Below, piece by piece: positions 1-10,443 of a stretch of DNA of 64,000 nucleotides; the stretch's first letter is position 1, and the number at the start of each line of letters is the position of its first letter. Below the pieces are notes generated by a model, which worked only from the letters and a program-made list of their open reading frames with translations, did no database searches and had not been told where the DNA came from. The position numbers and the translations under genes were made by a program. Origin of the DNA: Incurvaria masculella (lineage: Eukaryota > Arthropoda > Insecta > Lepidoptera > Incurvariidae); NCBI GenBank assembly GCA_946894095.1, contig OX335660.1, positions 439,001 through 503,000 of the forward strand, read 5' to 3'.

Positions 1-210
1 TTCCTGTCAATTCATGACAGACGGGGGCTTACAACTGGACAGTGACGTTAAGCAACGAGAGGCGAACTTTCGCGCTGATCGCACGTCTGCCGCCCGTCGC
101 AGTCCGCAGCCACAACGCCGCGCCGCCTCCTCCGGGCAGATTCCTGCACGCGCGACCCTGCGGTGTTGTTCCACGGTGATTTTTTCAGGCAAGATTCGTT
201 TCGTAGGAGT
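1..210. other. GC/CpG-rich block at window edge
   Basis: A CpG-rich stretch with overlapping short open frames on both strands (61 and 68 codons). None resembles a protein I know, and two overlapping antisense frames are expected from composition alone. It may be the edge of a promoter or exon continuing to the left of the window. Confidence 0.3.
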
Positions 211-610
211 ACATATTTAAATCAAGAATGAGGTTATTTTTTTTTTCCGAATAATGTTAGCTTTAAACATAATAATAGTTTCTTTAAACTATGCTGTTCT
301 TCTTCCATTAGGATTTACATTCGTATTTTTTGGAGAGGTTTCAAATACAACGCACGAAGAAGAACTGACGAAAACTTCGCCGGGTGTCAAAATACAAATA
401 AAAGATATCTGATCTAAGAGATAACACGATTACAACACAGATGAGACATGAGACTGGAAAATATATGTTTCCCATCGTTGCCAATCTTATCCCATCCAGG
501 AGCGGAACCATTTTTCTTCTGTAATATTTGCGATCTCTACCTCATCCATGGGCCTCAATAAAAGAGAACCTATAAATTTAAGGTGTTTGCTGGATAATTT
601 GACAATTGGT
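211..610. other. AT-rich stretch, nothing recognised
   Basis: AT-rich sequence with stop codons in all frames. It has no repeat shared with the rest of the window that I could see. Confidence 0.5.
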
Positions 611-619
611 GCTCTGCTT

Positions 620-1535
620 TTTGTATTGCTAGAACGACCGTATCCGATAAGTTATCGTTTCATATTATTAGTTTTCATAATACACACTTATTAGCAAACA
701 TGATTATCGGAAAAGCTTGACATGAAATCATTTCATGATTTAGATTAATTAAATTTGGTCCTTGCCATTAAAATTCCAGCCTAAAACTGGTTTAAATTTT
801 TAAAACGGGATAACTCCTATAACATAAGCGGTGAGGGTATAATATTTTGATTTTATTATATTCACCAATAGATCTTCTAGTGTTGTGCTTGACAACATTT
901 CTAATTTTGACTTTACATGAATTATAATAAATAAAAATATGAGCTTTTCTGGGGGAGTTCGCCCTTGATTTTCTCAGAATTGCTTATGTTGTAAATAATA
1001 GTGATAAGCTTATAGCCAGTGTGAAAAATGTTTCGAAGTAGGACACTAGATAATCGATAACTGAATTTTATTAAATTAAAAAATACACTCTCACCGCATG
1101 TTGTATAATACATGTTGTAGGATTAATCGCTTTTCAAAATGTCTCAAATATTTTTTAGGCTTGAATACAAAAAACCGGCCAAGTGCGAGTCGGACTCGCA
1201 CACGAAGGGTTCCGTACCATCGCACAAGATTTACAAAAAAAAACAGATTTTTTGTATGGGGGGCCCATTTTTTACTTATTACTTTACTTATTATTATTTT
1301 ATGATGTTACCTATTTGTTGTTATAGCGGCAAAATAAATACATAATCTGTGAAAATTTCAACTTCCTACCTGTTACGGTTCATGAGATACAGCCCTGTGA
1401 CAGACGGACGGACGGACGGACGGACGGACAGCGGAGGCTTAGTAATAGGGTTCCGTTTTCACCCTTTGGGTACGGAACCCTAAAACGAACGCTTATCATA
1501 TACGGTCATTCTAGGGTCTTGTGTCACCTTTAGTA
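620..1535. mobile_element. Long foldback element, copy 1 (interrupted)
   Basis: Left and right halves are diverged inverted copies of each other. The left half has CGACCGTATCCGATAA, GATTATCGGAAAA, TGGTCCTTGCCATT and ATAAGCGGTGAGGGTAT. The right half carries the complements in reverse order, ending near TCATTCTAGGGTCTTGTGTC. It matches the copies at 5.4 and 17.4 kb. The right half is split by a DINE-like element at 1170-1485, so this copy is the older of the two. The long inverted arms and lack of coding capacity suggest a non-autonomous DNA element. Confidence 0.7.
1170..1485 (-). mobile_element. DINE-1/Helentron-like non-autonomous element
   Basis: Read on the minus strand it begins with subterminal repeat AGGGTTCCGTACCC. 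It then has a (GTCC)n tract of about six units and a conserved middle (CAAAATAAATAC on the plus strand), then the inverted subterminal repeat GGTACGGAACCCT. After that come the palindrome GTGCGAGTCCGACTCGCAC and the end TTGGCCGGTTTT. This order is that described for DINE-1/HINE elements; the class is inferred from structure only. It is nested inside the foldback element at 620-1535. Confidence 0.75.
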
Positions 1536-2471
1536 ATGTTTTTTTTCCTAGAACATCACCGATGCTCGCAAAATAATATATTAGTAATGTTCAGTGATTT
1601 TTCTGGGTCATGACCCTGTATAAAGTAATTCAGAGTTTCTCGATTCGTTTTTGTTTATGTTACAAACATTCCGTACCATGATGTTCCTTTAATTTGAATA
1701 AGCCACATACTCGGTTTTTTTTTTCAATGATGTTATTACAATAATTTTGATATTTTCATCTTTAGCTAGGACATCATTGTCTCGCTGGTTAAATGCATCT
1801 ATCAAATGTAACGAGTCCCTAATATTGGACCTTCAATTCAACAATCTCCTCACATTTTGTCATGATGTATCCACACATCTAACTGATTAAATCGCTAACG
1901 GTATCCGATGCAATCTGGTTCGATCCAGTAGCAGTCGATTTCCGTCCAAAGATGGGGGTTTACACTCTCCAAGCGTTGAGCAATCAGCATAATTTAGGCA
2001 GTGGAGGAACCATTTAGCTAAGCCTGTCCAAGCGAGATACTATCTCGGCAGCCCCTCTCCCCCCCCCCCCCGTAAGCTGGCCCTAATCGAGAGCGGGCTT
2101 CCATTGGAAGATGTGATTTTCACAGAAGTCGATTCGTTTAAAAGATATTGTTCCCGGTTCCCAGGGAATCCTCCGATTTTCATTCAATTTTGACTAAACA
2201 GTCGTTTATTTTACAGTGGACTATTCGAAAACGTTTCAGTCGGCAATCTGATTACATTCTTCTTGTGGCTTTCTTTTGATCGGAATTCTTCATGAGAATA
2301 TTTTTATATTGTAGTTCACAATTGTGAATTTTATGGAAATGTTTCTAATATCAGATTCATCAGATCAGCATAATTTTCATGCAATCAGCAAAACGGGACC
2401 GCATGGAAAATCACTATATTTATAAACATTAACGTTTTTACGTGGTTTCGTTTATCGGCTTACCGCAGATT
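1536..2471. other. Unassigned, AT-rich, with poly-C tract
   Basis: There is no gene here. The one distinctive item is a homopolymer C run of about 14 at 2058-2071. The rest is low-copy within this window. Confidence 0.5.
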
Positions 2472-2472
2472 G

Positions 2473-2998
2473 TCAGCCCGGTAGCCCAGTGGCACGACGC
2501 CTTGCCGTTTGATGATCGAGTTGGTTTGGTACCAGCGCATTGATTCAAACAGCGAACAAGGAAGGATTAGCGATCGAAACTCAATCGTACGGCGGCGGCA
2601 ATATTAGCATAAAACCATTGACTGCACATAGTTCGCTTACGAATTAGGAACGCACAACATCAAATATTTATTTTACTAAAAAGCGGACTGTAAAGTTCTT
2701 ACGTGTTGTTGGTACTCGAGAACATCACTAGTGAGTGAATTCGTAAGCGAACTGACTAGCCGACGCTACCGCCATTTCATGTAAAAGTGATCCTTCCTTG
2801 GTTGCTTGATTTAAATAAGGTCGAAGCGGCAATTAAAATTAACAATGTTTTCCATTAGGTTAAACGTAGCATATTATTTACGTAGCCCTGCAGTAAAAGA
2901 AATGTTCTGCGTTGCATCTAGTCACTTTGTGGTGTGTTAGGATAATATTATATCAGTGTGTGGAACGCCATCCATGTCCAGTTCCGCAAAAAAAAAAT
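2473..2998 (+). mobile_element. 5S-headed SINE split by a MITE
   Basis: The head (GGTAGCCCAGTGGCACGACG) matches the 5' part of the 5S-derived SINE at 16.53 kb, but the 5S core is deleted. The body runs to 2549 (GGTACCAGCGCATTGATTC), is interrupted, and resumes after 2806 (GGTCGAAGCGGCAATTAAAA). The tail GCCATCCATGTCCAG is followed by A-rich sequence at 2998. The tail variant TGTCCAG, rather than TGTCAGG, groups it with the other 5S-headed copies. Confidence 0.75.
2550..2806. mobile_element. hAT-like MITE nested in SINE
   Basis: This ~257 bp insertion has terminal inverted repeats: CAGCGAACAAGGAAGGAT on the left, and GATCCTTCCTTGGTTGCT on the right. It is flanked by an imperfect direct repeat, TGATTCAAA against TGATTTAAA. 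The 8-9 bp duplication and CAG-type terminus suggest hAT, but this is inference. Inside it, a perfect 16-bp inverted repeat (AGTTCGCTTACGAATT and its complement, at about 2630 and 2738) forms a second, inner hairpin. Confidence 0.7.
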
Positions 2999-3092
2999 GG
3001 AGAAGAACGTACTGATCGACGTTTCGGAACTAACAGGACTTCTTCGGGAGAAAGAGCCTTATACCGCGACTACGGAGCTAGGCACGCTACTT

Positions 3093-3503
3093 TTATTTTA
3101 TTTTTATGCGACCTGACATGGATGGCTAATACAACACAACTACCGTTATGATATTAGCCCAATACACCAGATTCCCGAAGGAATTAGGTGCCATGCCAGG
3201 ACCTTCCCTTTATCAGCACGGCTACATTGAACTGGATGGAAAACACGGACAATTTTTCATCGCCGCTTCGACCATCTTTTCATCCAATGCGATGGTACCA
3301 ACCCGGGCGGGCTTAAACCCTACCACCTAGTAGGGGAAGGGGACCTACAGTTTTACATGGGTTCCGAACCATGGCGCAGCTCGCATTCGTGACGAAATGC
3401 ACGTATCAAACTCGGAAAGAGAAAGACAGTGGTGCAAGTCGGAATTGAACCCAGGCCTCTGGTACGCTAGTCCAGTCCCCGCGCCACTAGGCTACGAGTA
3501 CTG
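3093..3503 (-). mobile_element. tRNA-headed SINE, near full length
   Basis: On the minus strand it runs from the head (GCCTAGTGGCGCGGGGAC) through B box GGTTCAATTCC and the body motif GGTACCATCGCATTGGATGA to tail CCATCCATGTCAGGTCGCAT with a T-run at 3093. The head resembles a tRNA promoter: TAGCCTAGTGG fits the A-box pattern. Translated ORFs over it are artefacts. Confidence 0.85.
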
Positions 3504-3642
3504 CCTACCCTCCGCGCAGCTCCGATCCGTTAAACTAAATTTAATATTTATTTTATGTTAAGCTCAGCATATGGCATATTCCAGGCCCCCACATAAGAGG
3601 TGCATGTAAGCATGCCGGCCGGCCAGGAGGGGTTCCGGGCAG

Positions 3643-4027
3643 GTCGAGCGGCTCGTAGCATAGTGGCGCGGGGATTTGCCTAGCATACCAGAGGTCTGGG
3701 TTCAAATGGTCACCCCGTTCATGCACCACTTTCTGTCTCATTCGATAAGTGCATCTCCTCACGAATGGGAGTTGCTCCATGGTTGGGAACCTATGTAAAA
3801 CTACCTACCTACTAGGTGGTAGGGTTTAAGCCCGCCCGGGTTGGTACCATCGCATTGGATGAAAGGATGGTCGAAGCGGCAATGAAAAGTCGTCCGTGTT
3901 TTCCATCCAGTCCAATGTAACCGTGCTCATGAAGGGAATGTCCTGGCATGGCATCTAATTCCTTCGGGAATTTGGTGTACTGGGCGAATATCATAACGGT
4001 AGTATTACCTATCCATGTCAGGTTTTT
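3643..4027 (+). mobile_element. tRNA-headed SINE
   Basis: The head GCGGCTCGTAGCATAGTGG, a B-box-like GGTTCAAATGG, the body and the tail CCATCCATGTCAGG are all present. It lies head-to-head with the copy at 3093-3503. The long minus-strand open frame 3812-4183 (123 codons) simply crosses this SINE. Confidence 0.85.
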
Positions 4028-4171
4028 ATGTCCATGTTTATAAGGCCTGAGGTTATACTTTTGGGTAAATAACTCATTCCGCGTAAGTGCGGATTGTTCT
4101 CTAGCACTGGAACGCGCTCTACTTGTCGCTCGGTGTAACTCATATCCGGTGTAACTGATATCGGTGTAACT

Positions 4172-4206
4172 GATAGAGATCATATACGGTGTATATGATC
4201 TCTATC
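4172..4206. repeat. Perfect 16-bp palindrome
   Basis: Arms GATAGAGATCATATAC and its exact complement flank a 3-nt loop GGT. It is preceded by two direct repeats of GGTGTAACTGATA. Confidence 0.9.
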
Positions 4207-5402
4207 CGCCTGCCCGGCTAGTGGGAGGCTTTCAAAGCGTTATTTACATTCAGGGAATGTCTGGTAGGTTGTACGGGTGATTCTAATAGGTTCTTTTCTC
4301 TAGTGGTATAATCTGTGGTGGTCACTCACTTTTGGTCAAAAAACTGTTGGAACTCATGCACGTTTAATTGTTGGATCGCGATTTGATTCTCACTAGTTCT
4401 AAGGGCAGGGAGTGGGATAGCTGCGGGCCAGATTGTAGAGATCAACATTCGTTCTGAGTGGACGAGACAAGTATTGTCATGTGAAGTGGGCCGAGAGGGC
4501 AGTCAGTTCACCACCAAGTAACGATTTATTTTAAACATGTTTTAAAGTGTTGTGCTGTGCAAAAGATATATATGCTTAAAATATCACTTCTTGTATTTTA
4601 TAATTATATCATCGTAAATGTAATCGATTGTCAATCAAAAAGAAGTCTAAAAAAATATCAACTCAATCCATGATAAAAAAAAATATTGATATTATTATCA
4701 TGGCATTGGGACAAATACATTTTACTTTTAATTGTGTTTATTTACCTTCTATTTTAAAATTAAAACGTAAGTGTTTATCTTGGGTTGGAAAAAATATTTG
4801 GAAATTCATCGCAATGGTAAATATTTGTCAACGCTGTCAAAAGCAAATCGAATTAACAAGCAAACCAGGTCTGCTGGTGGACCTCTGTCGCGGTCACATA
4901 GTTAATTCATTGCTCCATGAGTATGTAACAAAAGAATAAGATTAATGATGTGGCAACTCTGGCTCCGAAAATGCCTTCCCTTAAACGCAACCTCTTTAGC
5001 CTTTATCTAACGCCAGCCCGTTCCGCGCTGCTTATAATTCTCCGCTAGTTAGCGTGTCTGTTTACTCGAGTTATCTTCTCTCGGCAGATGTACTGCTGCT
5101 ACCCCGTACCCCGCACCGCCGCACCACCGCACCCCCTCACGATCCGAGCAGCCTCTTAAGTGAGACGTGCTCGGGGTGAGGCCGTAACTTGTTATGTGCC
5201 ATAATAGAGTGAAATGGACTGGCCCCTTTTGTTTAAGGTCCTGAGATCCGCTCTGGTGACACGTCCACAACAAACTTACTCGAGTAACTTGTAATTGCTA
5301 CTTTCGTTTAAGACTCGTTCCATTAGATACATATCTTATGTAGGTATGTATTTGTATTTCCTATGCATAATACATTTATATCGCATCAACAAAATGAAAC
5401 TT
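4207..5402. other. Unassigned region with a 103-codon AT-rich frame
   Basis: A plus-strand open frame at 4628-4939 is lysine- and isoleucine-rich. It has a CQRCQ stretch near residue 70 but no domain I recognise, and it sits in very AT-rich DNA. I do not call it a gene. The stretch 5080-5270 is GC-richer and low-copy. Confidence 0.4.
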
Positions 5403-5905
5403 AAGGTGGCATAAGACCCTAGAGCGACCGTATCGATAATCGTTGGTTTCGTATGATTAATTTTCTTAAAAAGCACTTTTCTGCAAACGAGGTTATTGGA
5501 AAACTTCACGTTGAACTATTGTATGGTTAATGATAGGAAAATTTGGACAATGCCATTCAAATTCAAGCATTAAATTGATTTGGAAAACTTTAAAATGCGA
5601 TAACTTCTACAACGTAAGCGGTGAGAGTATTTTTTTTTATTTAATTTAATTCAATAATCGATCTTCAAGTACCGGGCTTTAATTTTTTTTAATTTTTACT
5701 ATTTATTACTATTATTTAAAACATAAGCTGATCTGAGCAAATCAAGGACGAATTCCCCCAGAATCGCTCATGTTTTCATTCATTATAATTAATATAAAGC
5801 CAAAATTAAAAATGTTGTCAAGCGCGACACTAGAAGATCGATTATAAGACGATCGACGATATTATAATTACATTAAAATTTAAATATTCATGTGTCCCCT
5901 TTTAT
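5403..5905. mobile_element. Long foldback element, copy 2
   Basis: It starts with TTAAGGTGGCATAAGACCCT, then GCGACCGTATCGATAA, GAGGTTATTGGAAAA and ACGTAAGCGGTGAGAGTAT, as in copies 1 and 3. The right arm is shorter and ends near GACACTAGAAGATCGATTAT. Its left terminus preserves the TTAAGGTGGC end best. Confidence 0.65.
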
Positions 5906-6317
5906 AAAGTTGTTTTCTTGCTGCCTGCTGCCATGTTTAGTTTTAGCGTTCTTTTTCTTATCAGTTTGTCCTTAAACGAACTTACCTGATAGTCCAGCTC
6001 TTTTTGTTACCTTTTATATTAATTATAGTCCTTAACGAACGTTCGTTCGGTGGATATGTGAAAATTCTCCGCCATTAGTAGGACTAGCTGCGGTACCCGG
6101 CACTGCTCGAGACAGTACAGAAATTATGTTTTCCGGGATAAGAAAAGCCTGTGTCCGTCACCGCGACCGGCCCAAAAACTACTTAATCCTAAGAATCTTG
6201 TAGATCCGTTGCAACTAAACGTCAGTCACTTGTTTGTTCACCCGGCAATTTAATTTACCACGGTAACCTCGCCGGGGGTTATAGACTGAAACACAATCGA
6301 TTTGTCACAATCATCGC
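5906..6317. other. Unassigned, with one MITE end
   Basis: The stretch 6228-6276 (GTTCACCCGGCAATTTAATT) matches the right end of the TIR element at 28.37-28.56 kb. Nothing else is recognised. Confidence 0.5.
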
Positions 6318-6482
6318 ATTGAATGAATGAAAGTGCGCCAATGAAAAACTGTCCGCATTTACAGTCGAGTTCAATGTACCCGTGCTTACGAAAACGAGGT
6401 TCCTCTCGTTCCTACAGAAATGCGGTGTAATCGGTTAAATTTATAATAGTAAGTGTAATATAACCCATCCATGTTTAGCTAC
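6318..6482 (+). mobile_element. Diverged SINE body fragment
   Basis: It retains ATCGCATTGAATGAATG, CAATGAAAAACTGTCCGC, TTCAATGTACCCGTGCTTA and a tail-like CCATCCATGT. The head is missing and divergence is high. Confidence 0.6.
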
Positions 6483-6770
6483 GAATAAGTTGTTTAGAAA
6501 ACTTTGAACGCTTGTTCAGAACTAATACTTAAGGAACTACAAAAACACACCGGAAGTAATTTAAATAAAAATTCTCAAATAATTTCACAAATTTTGGACG
6601 TACATTTTTTTGTATCGTCCACGAAGGATTCTAAAAAATCCCTGCATTCATTACGCCAGTGTTGCCTTCTCAACTTAAATTTTCCACAAACATTACAAAT
6701 TGTTTTCATCTAACTAAATACCTTTTATATACCGTCAATAAATAACACGTGATGCGCCACGTTCATTAGG

Positions 6771-6860
6771 GACTGCGGCGGGGCGGGGAGTGTCGTGGGG
6801 CGGAGGGGAGGGAGTGGAGTGGGGGGCGTGACGTCACAGGGCGCACAATGGCGTAGAGGT
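6771..6860. promoter_or_regulatory. G-run block plus CRE palindrome
   Basis: Several runs of three or more G, spaced closely (6778-6826), could fold as a G-quadruplex. They are followed at 6829-6838 by GTGACGTCAC, the palindromic CRE/ATF binding site, in an otherwise AT-rich neighbourhood. It resembles a CpG-type promoter fragment, but no transcript or open frame follows that I can identify. Confidence 0.25.
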
Positions 6861-7004
6861 AATCAGCAATGATTAAACGACCAAATAATCTGGACGGATG
6901 CGGCCATCGTTTGTGGGCGGGCGGTAACTATGCTGAAAGTAACCAGATCGTCTTTTCTATGAAAACTGTCTCAATCAATCGGCGGGTATGGTGCCTCGAC
7001 GGGG

Positions 7005-7205
7005 CATCTCGAAAAGTGCCCCTTTTCCTGGTTACTCATATCACCACCCGGGCCCACCATAATATCAGCGCTATAGACACATCATCTATAGCATATACTG
7101 AGATGGGTCCATTTTTTCTCCTGTTATTTATTTTTCATCATTACTATGTACTTAATTTAATTTAAAAAAAGAGACAAATAAACCAATTTTCTTTCTATCT
7201 TTCGA
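7005..7205 (+). mobile_element. LINE-like 3' fragment with TTTC tail (copy 1)
   Basis: It shares CACCCGGGCCCACCATAATA, a CTATAGACACATNATCTATAG hairpin and TACTTAATTTAAT with a minus-strand copy at 25.58-25.79 kb. Both end in an AATAAA-like signal and TTTC repeats. The common end followed by a simple-repeat tail suggests a non-LTR element 3' end; the clade is unknown. Confidence 0.55.
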
Positions 7206-7620
7206 CGAGCGTGGTTTTTCCAGGTGAGGTGTATTTGACCGATCCGGGGATCTTAGATCCCGGGGCACAGCCACCCCTGATTGGTTATACAAACCTAAAA
7301 TATTCATAATTTTGTAAAGGTGACACCAGATTTAGAGCATTTGAAACGCGTTTTGAAAATCTCTTTAAATTAATGTGTATGGTCTAACTGACCTATTAAA
7401 GCTAGTGTTTTCTGATTTTCTGTCGTCGGTTTGCATAGTACCGTCCCTCAACAGAGTGCGCTTATCCGCGAGTGTCCGGAACTTCTGTACGCGGTTACTC
7501 GCATCCACGTTAACTGAATACATGAAGTAAAACAATATAGGGATATGTTTTTAAATTATTACTTACTAATTACAGGCAGACCAACATATTTAGCATCAGA
7601 GAGTTGGTCTCTAACCGGTG
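7206..7620. other. Unassigned leader to the 63-bp array
   Basis: Low-copy sequence. The first array-like motif, CCAGATTCAACC, appears at about 7624. Confidence 0.5.
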
Positions 7621-7623
7621 AAT

Positions 7624-8517
7624 CCAGATTCAACCATTTACCTTATCGTGACAAAAACTGTCGTCATCTCCCGGAATATACAGGATCCAGATTCAGCCAT
7701 TTAACTTATCGTAACCAAAACTGTCGTCATCTCCCGGATTATAAAGGATCGAGATTCAGCCATTTCCTTTATCGTGATCAAAAATGTCGTCATCTCCCGA
7801 AATATACAGGATCTAGATACAGCCATTTACCGTATCGTGACCAAAAATGTCGTCATCTCCCGGAATATACAGGATCCAGGTTCAGCCATTTACTTTGTGG
7901 TGACCAAAAATGTCGTGATCTCCCGGAATATACAAGATCCAGATTCAGCCATTTCCCTTATCGTGACCAAAAATGTCGTCATCTCCCGGAATATACAGGA
8001 TCCAGATTCAGCCATTTCTCTTATCGTGTCCAAAAAGGTCGTCATCTCCCGGAATATACAGGATCCAGATGCAGCCATTTACCGTATCGTGACCAAAAAT
8101 GTCGTCATCTCCCGGAATATACATGATCCAGGTTCAGCCATTTACTTTATCGTGACCAAAAATTTCGTGATCTCCCGGAATATACAGGATCCAGATTCAG
8201 CCATTTCCCTTATCGTGACCAAAAATGTCGTCATCTCCCGGAATATACAGGATCCAGATTCAGCCATTTCCCTTATCGTGACCAAAAAGGTCGTCATCTC
8301 CCGGAATATACAGGATCCAGATGCAGCCATTTACCGTATCGTGACCAAAAATGTCGTCATCTCCCGGAATATACAGGATCCAGGTTCAGCCATTTACTTT
8401 ATCGTGACCAAAAATGTCGTGATCTCCCGGAATATACAGGATCCAGATTCAGCCATTTACCTTATCGTGAACAAAAATGTCGTGATCTCCCGGAATAAAC
8501 CGGATCCAGGTAGTTAA
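7624..8517. repeat. 63-bp tandem array with 252-bp higher-order repeat
   Basis: About fourteen units of 63 bp have the core TATCGTGACCAAAAATGTCG, CATCTCCCGGAATATACAGG and GATCCAGATTCAGCCATTT. Diagnostic variants recur every fourth unit: AAAAAGGTCG, then TACCGTATCG with CAGGTTCAG, then TGTCGTGATC or TTTCGTGATC. This gives a 252-bp higher-order unit over roughly units 4-13. Because 63 is divisible by three, two long open frames (7545-8126 and 7774-8517) and their antisense shadows read through it. I treat these as artefacts. A lone unit occurs at 16.96 kb. Confidence 0.93.
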
Positions 8518-10440
8518 CGTGCCGCGCAATCTAGCGCTTGAATGTGGATGAAGCAAAGAATGAACGTGCACGCTGTCACTTCACACCTCCACCCGTCAGA
8601 CTTTTGCCCGTCTCCGACGCCCCCACTACGTTCATCTTTCACCTTCACATTTGACACTTTTCACATTTGAGGTTATAATCTTAGCTTGGATAATAAGGCA
8701 GCCGTAGAGAGTTTTATTTGTTTAATGTGTGATCAAATTAAATATACTCATGCATTGAACTCGAACGATGATTTCATTTTTTGCTGACATATCGAAATAG
8801 TTCGAAACTTCAACCGCTAGAACTAGGGTTTCTAGTAAATCTCCGGCGTCTACTGGCTGTTGGCTGGCTTCTCCTGCTCGCAGTTCGCCACCACCGAAAC
8901 TCGACGCGTTGCACACACATTCAAGCCTACACATTGCCCGGCATTGCCGAGCGAAGCAATGCGCCCCACTTATTTCGCCGATTCCCAATAAGCTAATTTA
9001 GTGACGACCTCTTCTCGTGAAGGTTCTCAAATGTCGCTGTCTCTGTGTCACAGGCACATACTTCCTACCGGAAATCCTACTCCATCTGTCACAACACTAA
9101 CTGACCAAGGCCAAAACAACTGTGATATTTTTGCCATTGCGTGGATTGCTTGCAATTTTGTGACGGATCCGCTAATCACTTTGTTAGAGAACCTTCGGGC
9201 TGTGCGGCAACCGGCGGGAGAGGGACTCCCGTCAGCCTCGATACATTTACCGGTGCACGCGCCCATTTACATATTGAGGTATTTTATATATTGACAATCT
9301 TTATAATACTCGAAAAAAATTAAAATTATTAGAGGAGACAAAATTATTATTAACATCAATATCTGTGTCGGAACGGTATTGTTTTTTAAAAAAAACAGCC
9401 TGGATCAAATCACTTTTGACTCTATGTTTGTGGTCTACAGCTAATCGTAGTCACGCGGTTATGAACAGCCATGCCAGCCAATAGCGCAATCACACCGATT
9501 ATTATAGGAGAGACAATCGGCTCCATTACCTCGATTTCCAGTTGTTTTAACTTCGATAACGCGCTTTCATAAACTGAAACGGTCAATTTTTTTTCTATAA
9601 AATTCTAGAGACGAAAACCGAACAAATCAAATTACTTAATTACACCGTTCATATCGTCGTTACTTATTTATTGCTCCTTCAATGTATCGTCTGAATTTAT
9701 ATCACGAGTTATACAACTGATGTTATTGTCTGCAAAGAGGCACCTGAATAATGAAAAAGCCTCCATTCGATTTTCTATTTTGACATTTTAATGACGGGTA
9801 ATATAATTTTGTAAAGTATGTCAAACCAACTAAGAACTGAAATATTAAGACACGAAATATGGTATAAAGTATAGCCAAGGCATGAACGAGCCGTTAGTGT
9901 TATGTGATGTGAAGAAAAGTAAACAGGTGTTACTTTATAGATAAATAGTTGTTATGATATAGGGAAAATAAGATTTTATGGAATGTAAATGAATAATTTA
10001 AAGACTGTTGAAAATCAATACATTTATAATCGGACCTACTGCGACAATGCTACGTCAATTTAATAAGTCAACATGTTTATATTTCTTTGCAGCACAGGAG
10101 TTTCGTATAGTACGACCAACCGAATAACATCCTCGCTTCTAATTGTTAATATCGATAACAGCTTGCGCTTGTTGTTCGTCTGTTATTGCTCCAGAGGGAT
10201 TGTAAGTTATGGCCCCAGTGTACGTACGTAACAGAAGGTGTCGGCAATACATTCAGCTTGACTAAAGCATCTTGATAATTAGTTTGAGCTTACACAAAAA
10301 CGCCAATTTAAGGTATATTTTCTTACCTATATCTAGATGACAGCCGTTTTATTTTTGGTGCTACCAATTGATAATTCGTAACAATTGCGTATTACCAACT
10401 ACACATGATTGTTTGATGATTAATTGAGGTAAATAGTTTT
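8518..10440. other. Unassigned low-copy region
   Basis: No repeat family of this window is visible. Overlapping sense and antisense frames at 9001-9294 and 9048-9266 are in GC-richer DNA and have no recognisable domain. I see no exon I could defend. Confidence 0.45.
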
Positions 10441-10443
10441 ATA

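Noticed and set aside
1401..1435. Stand-alone (GGAC)n microsatellite or CRISPR-like array
   Set aside because: The tract is an internal part of the DINE-like element in every copy; there are no spacers.
2999..3060. Hammerhead ribozyme near CCGAAACGTCG (minus strand) and in the family G loops
   Set aside because: A GAAAC-type strand is present, but the CUGANGA box is imperfect and no paired stem II can be drawn. In family G the upstream bases form their own GCTGA/TCAGC hairpin.
3812..4183. 123-codon minus-strand protein
   Set aside because: It is the antisense of a SINE. The same peptide patterns (for example PGLNPTT-like ends) recur wherever a SINE lies.
4628..4939. Zinc-binding protein frame with CQRCQ
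   Set aside because: Only one CxxC is present, composition is lysine- and isoleucine-rich as expected from AT-rich DNA, and no domain is recognisable.
7545..8517. Two long repetitive open frames (193 and 247 codons) as a repeat protein
   Set aside because: They exist because the satellite period is 63 bp. All three frames and the opposite strand stay largely open, and there is no start context, leader or unique flank.
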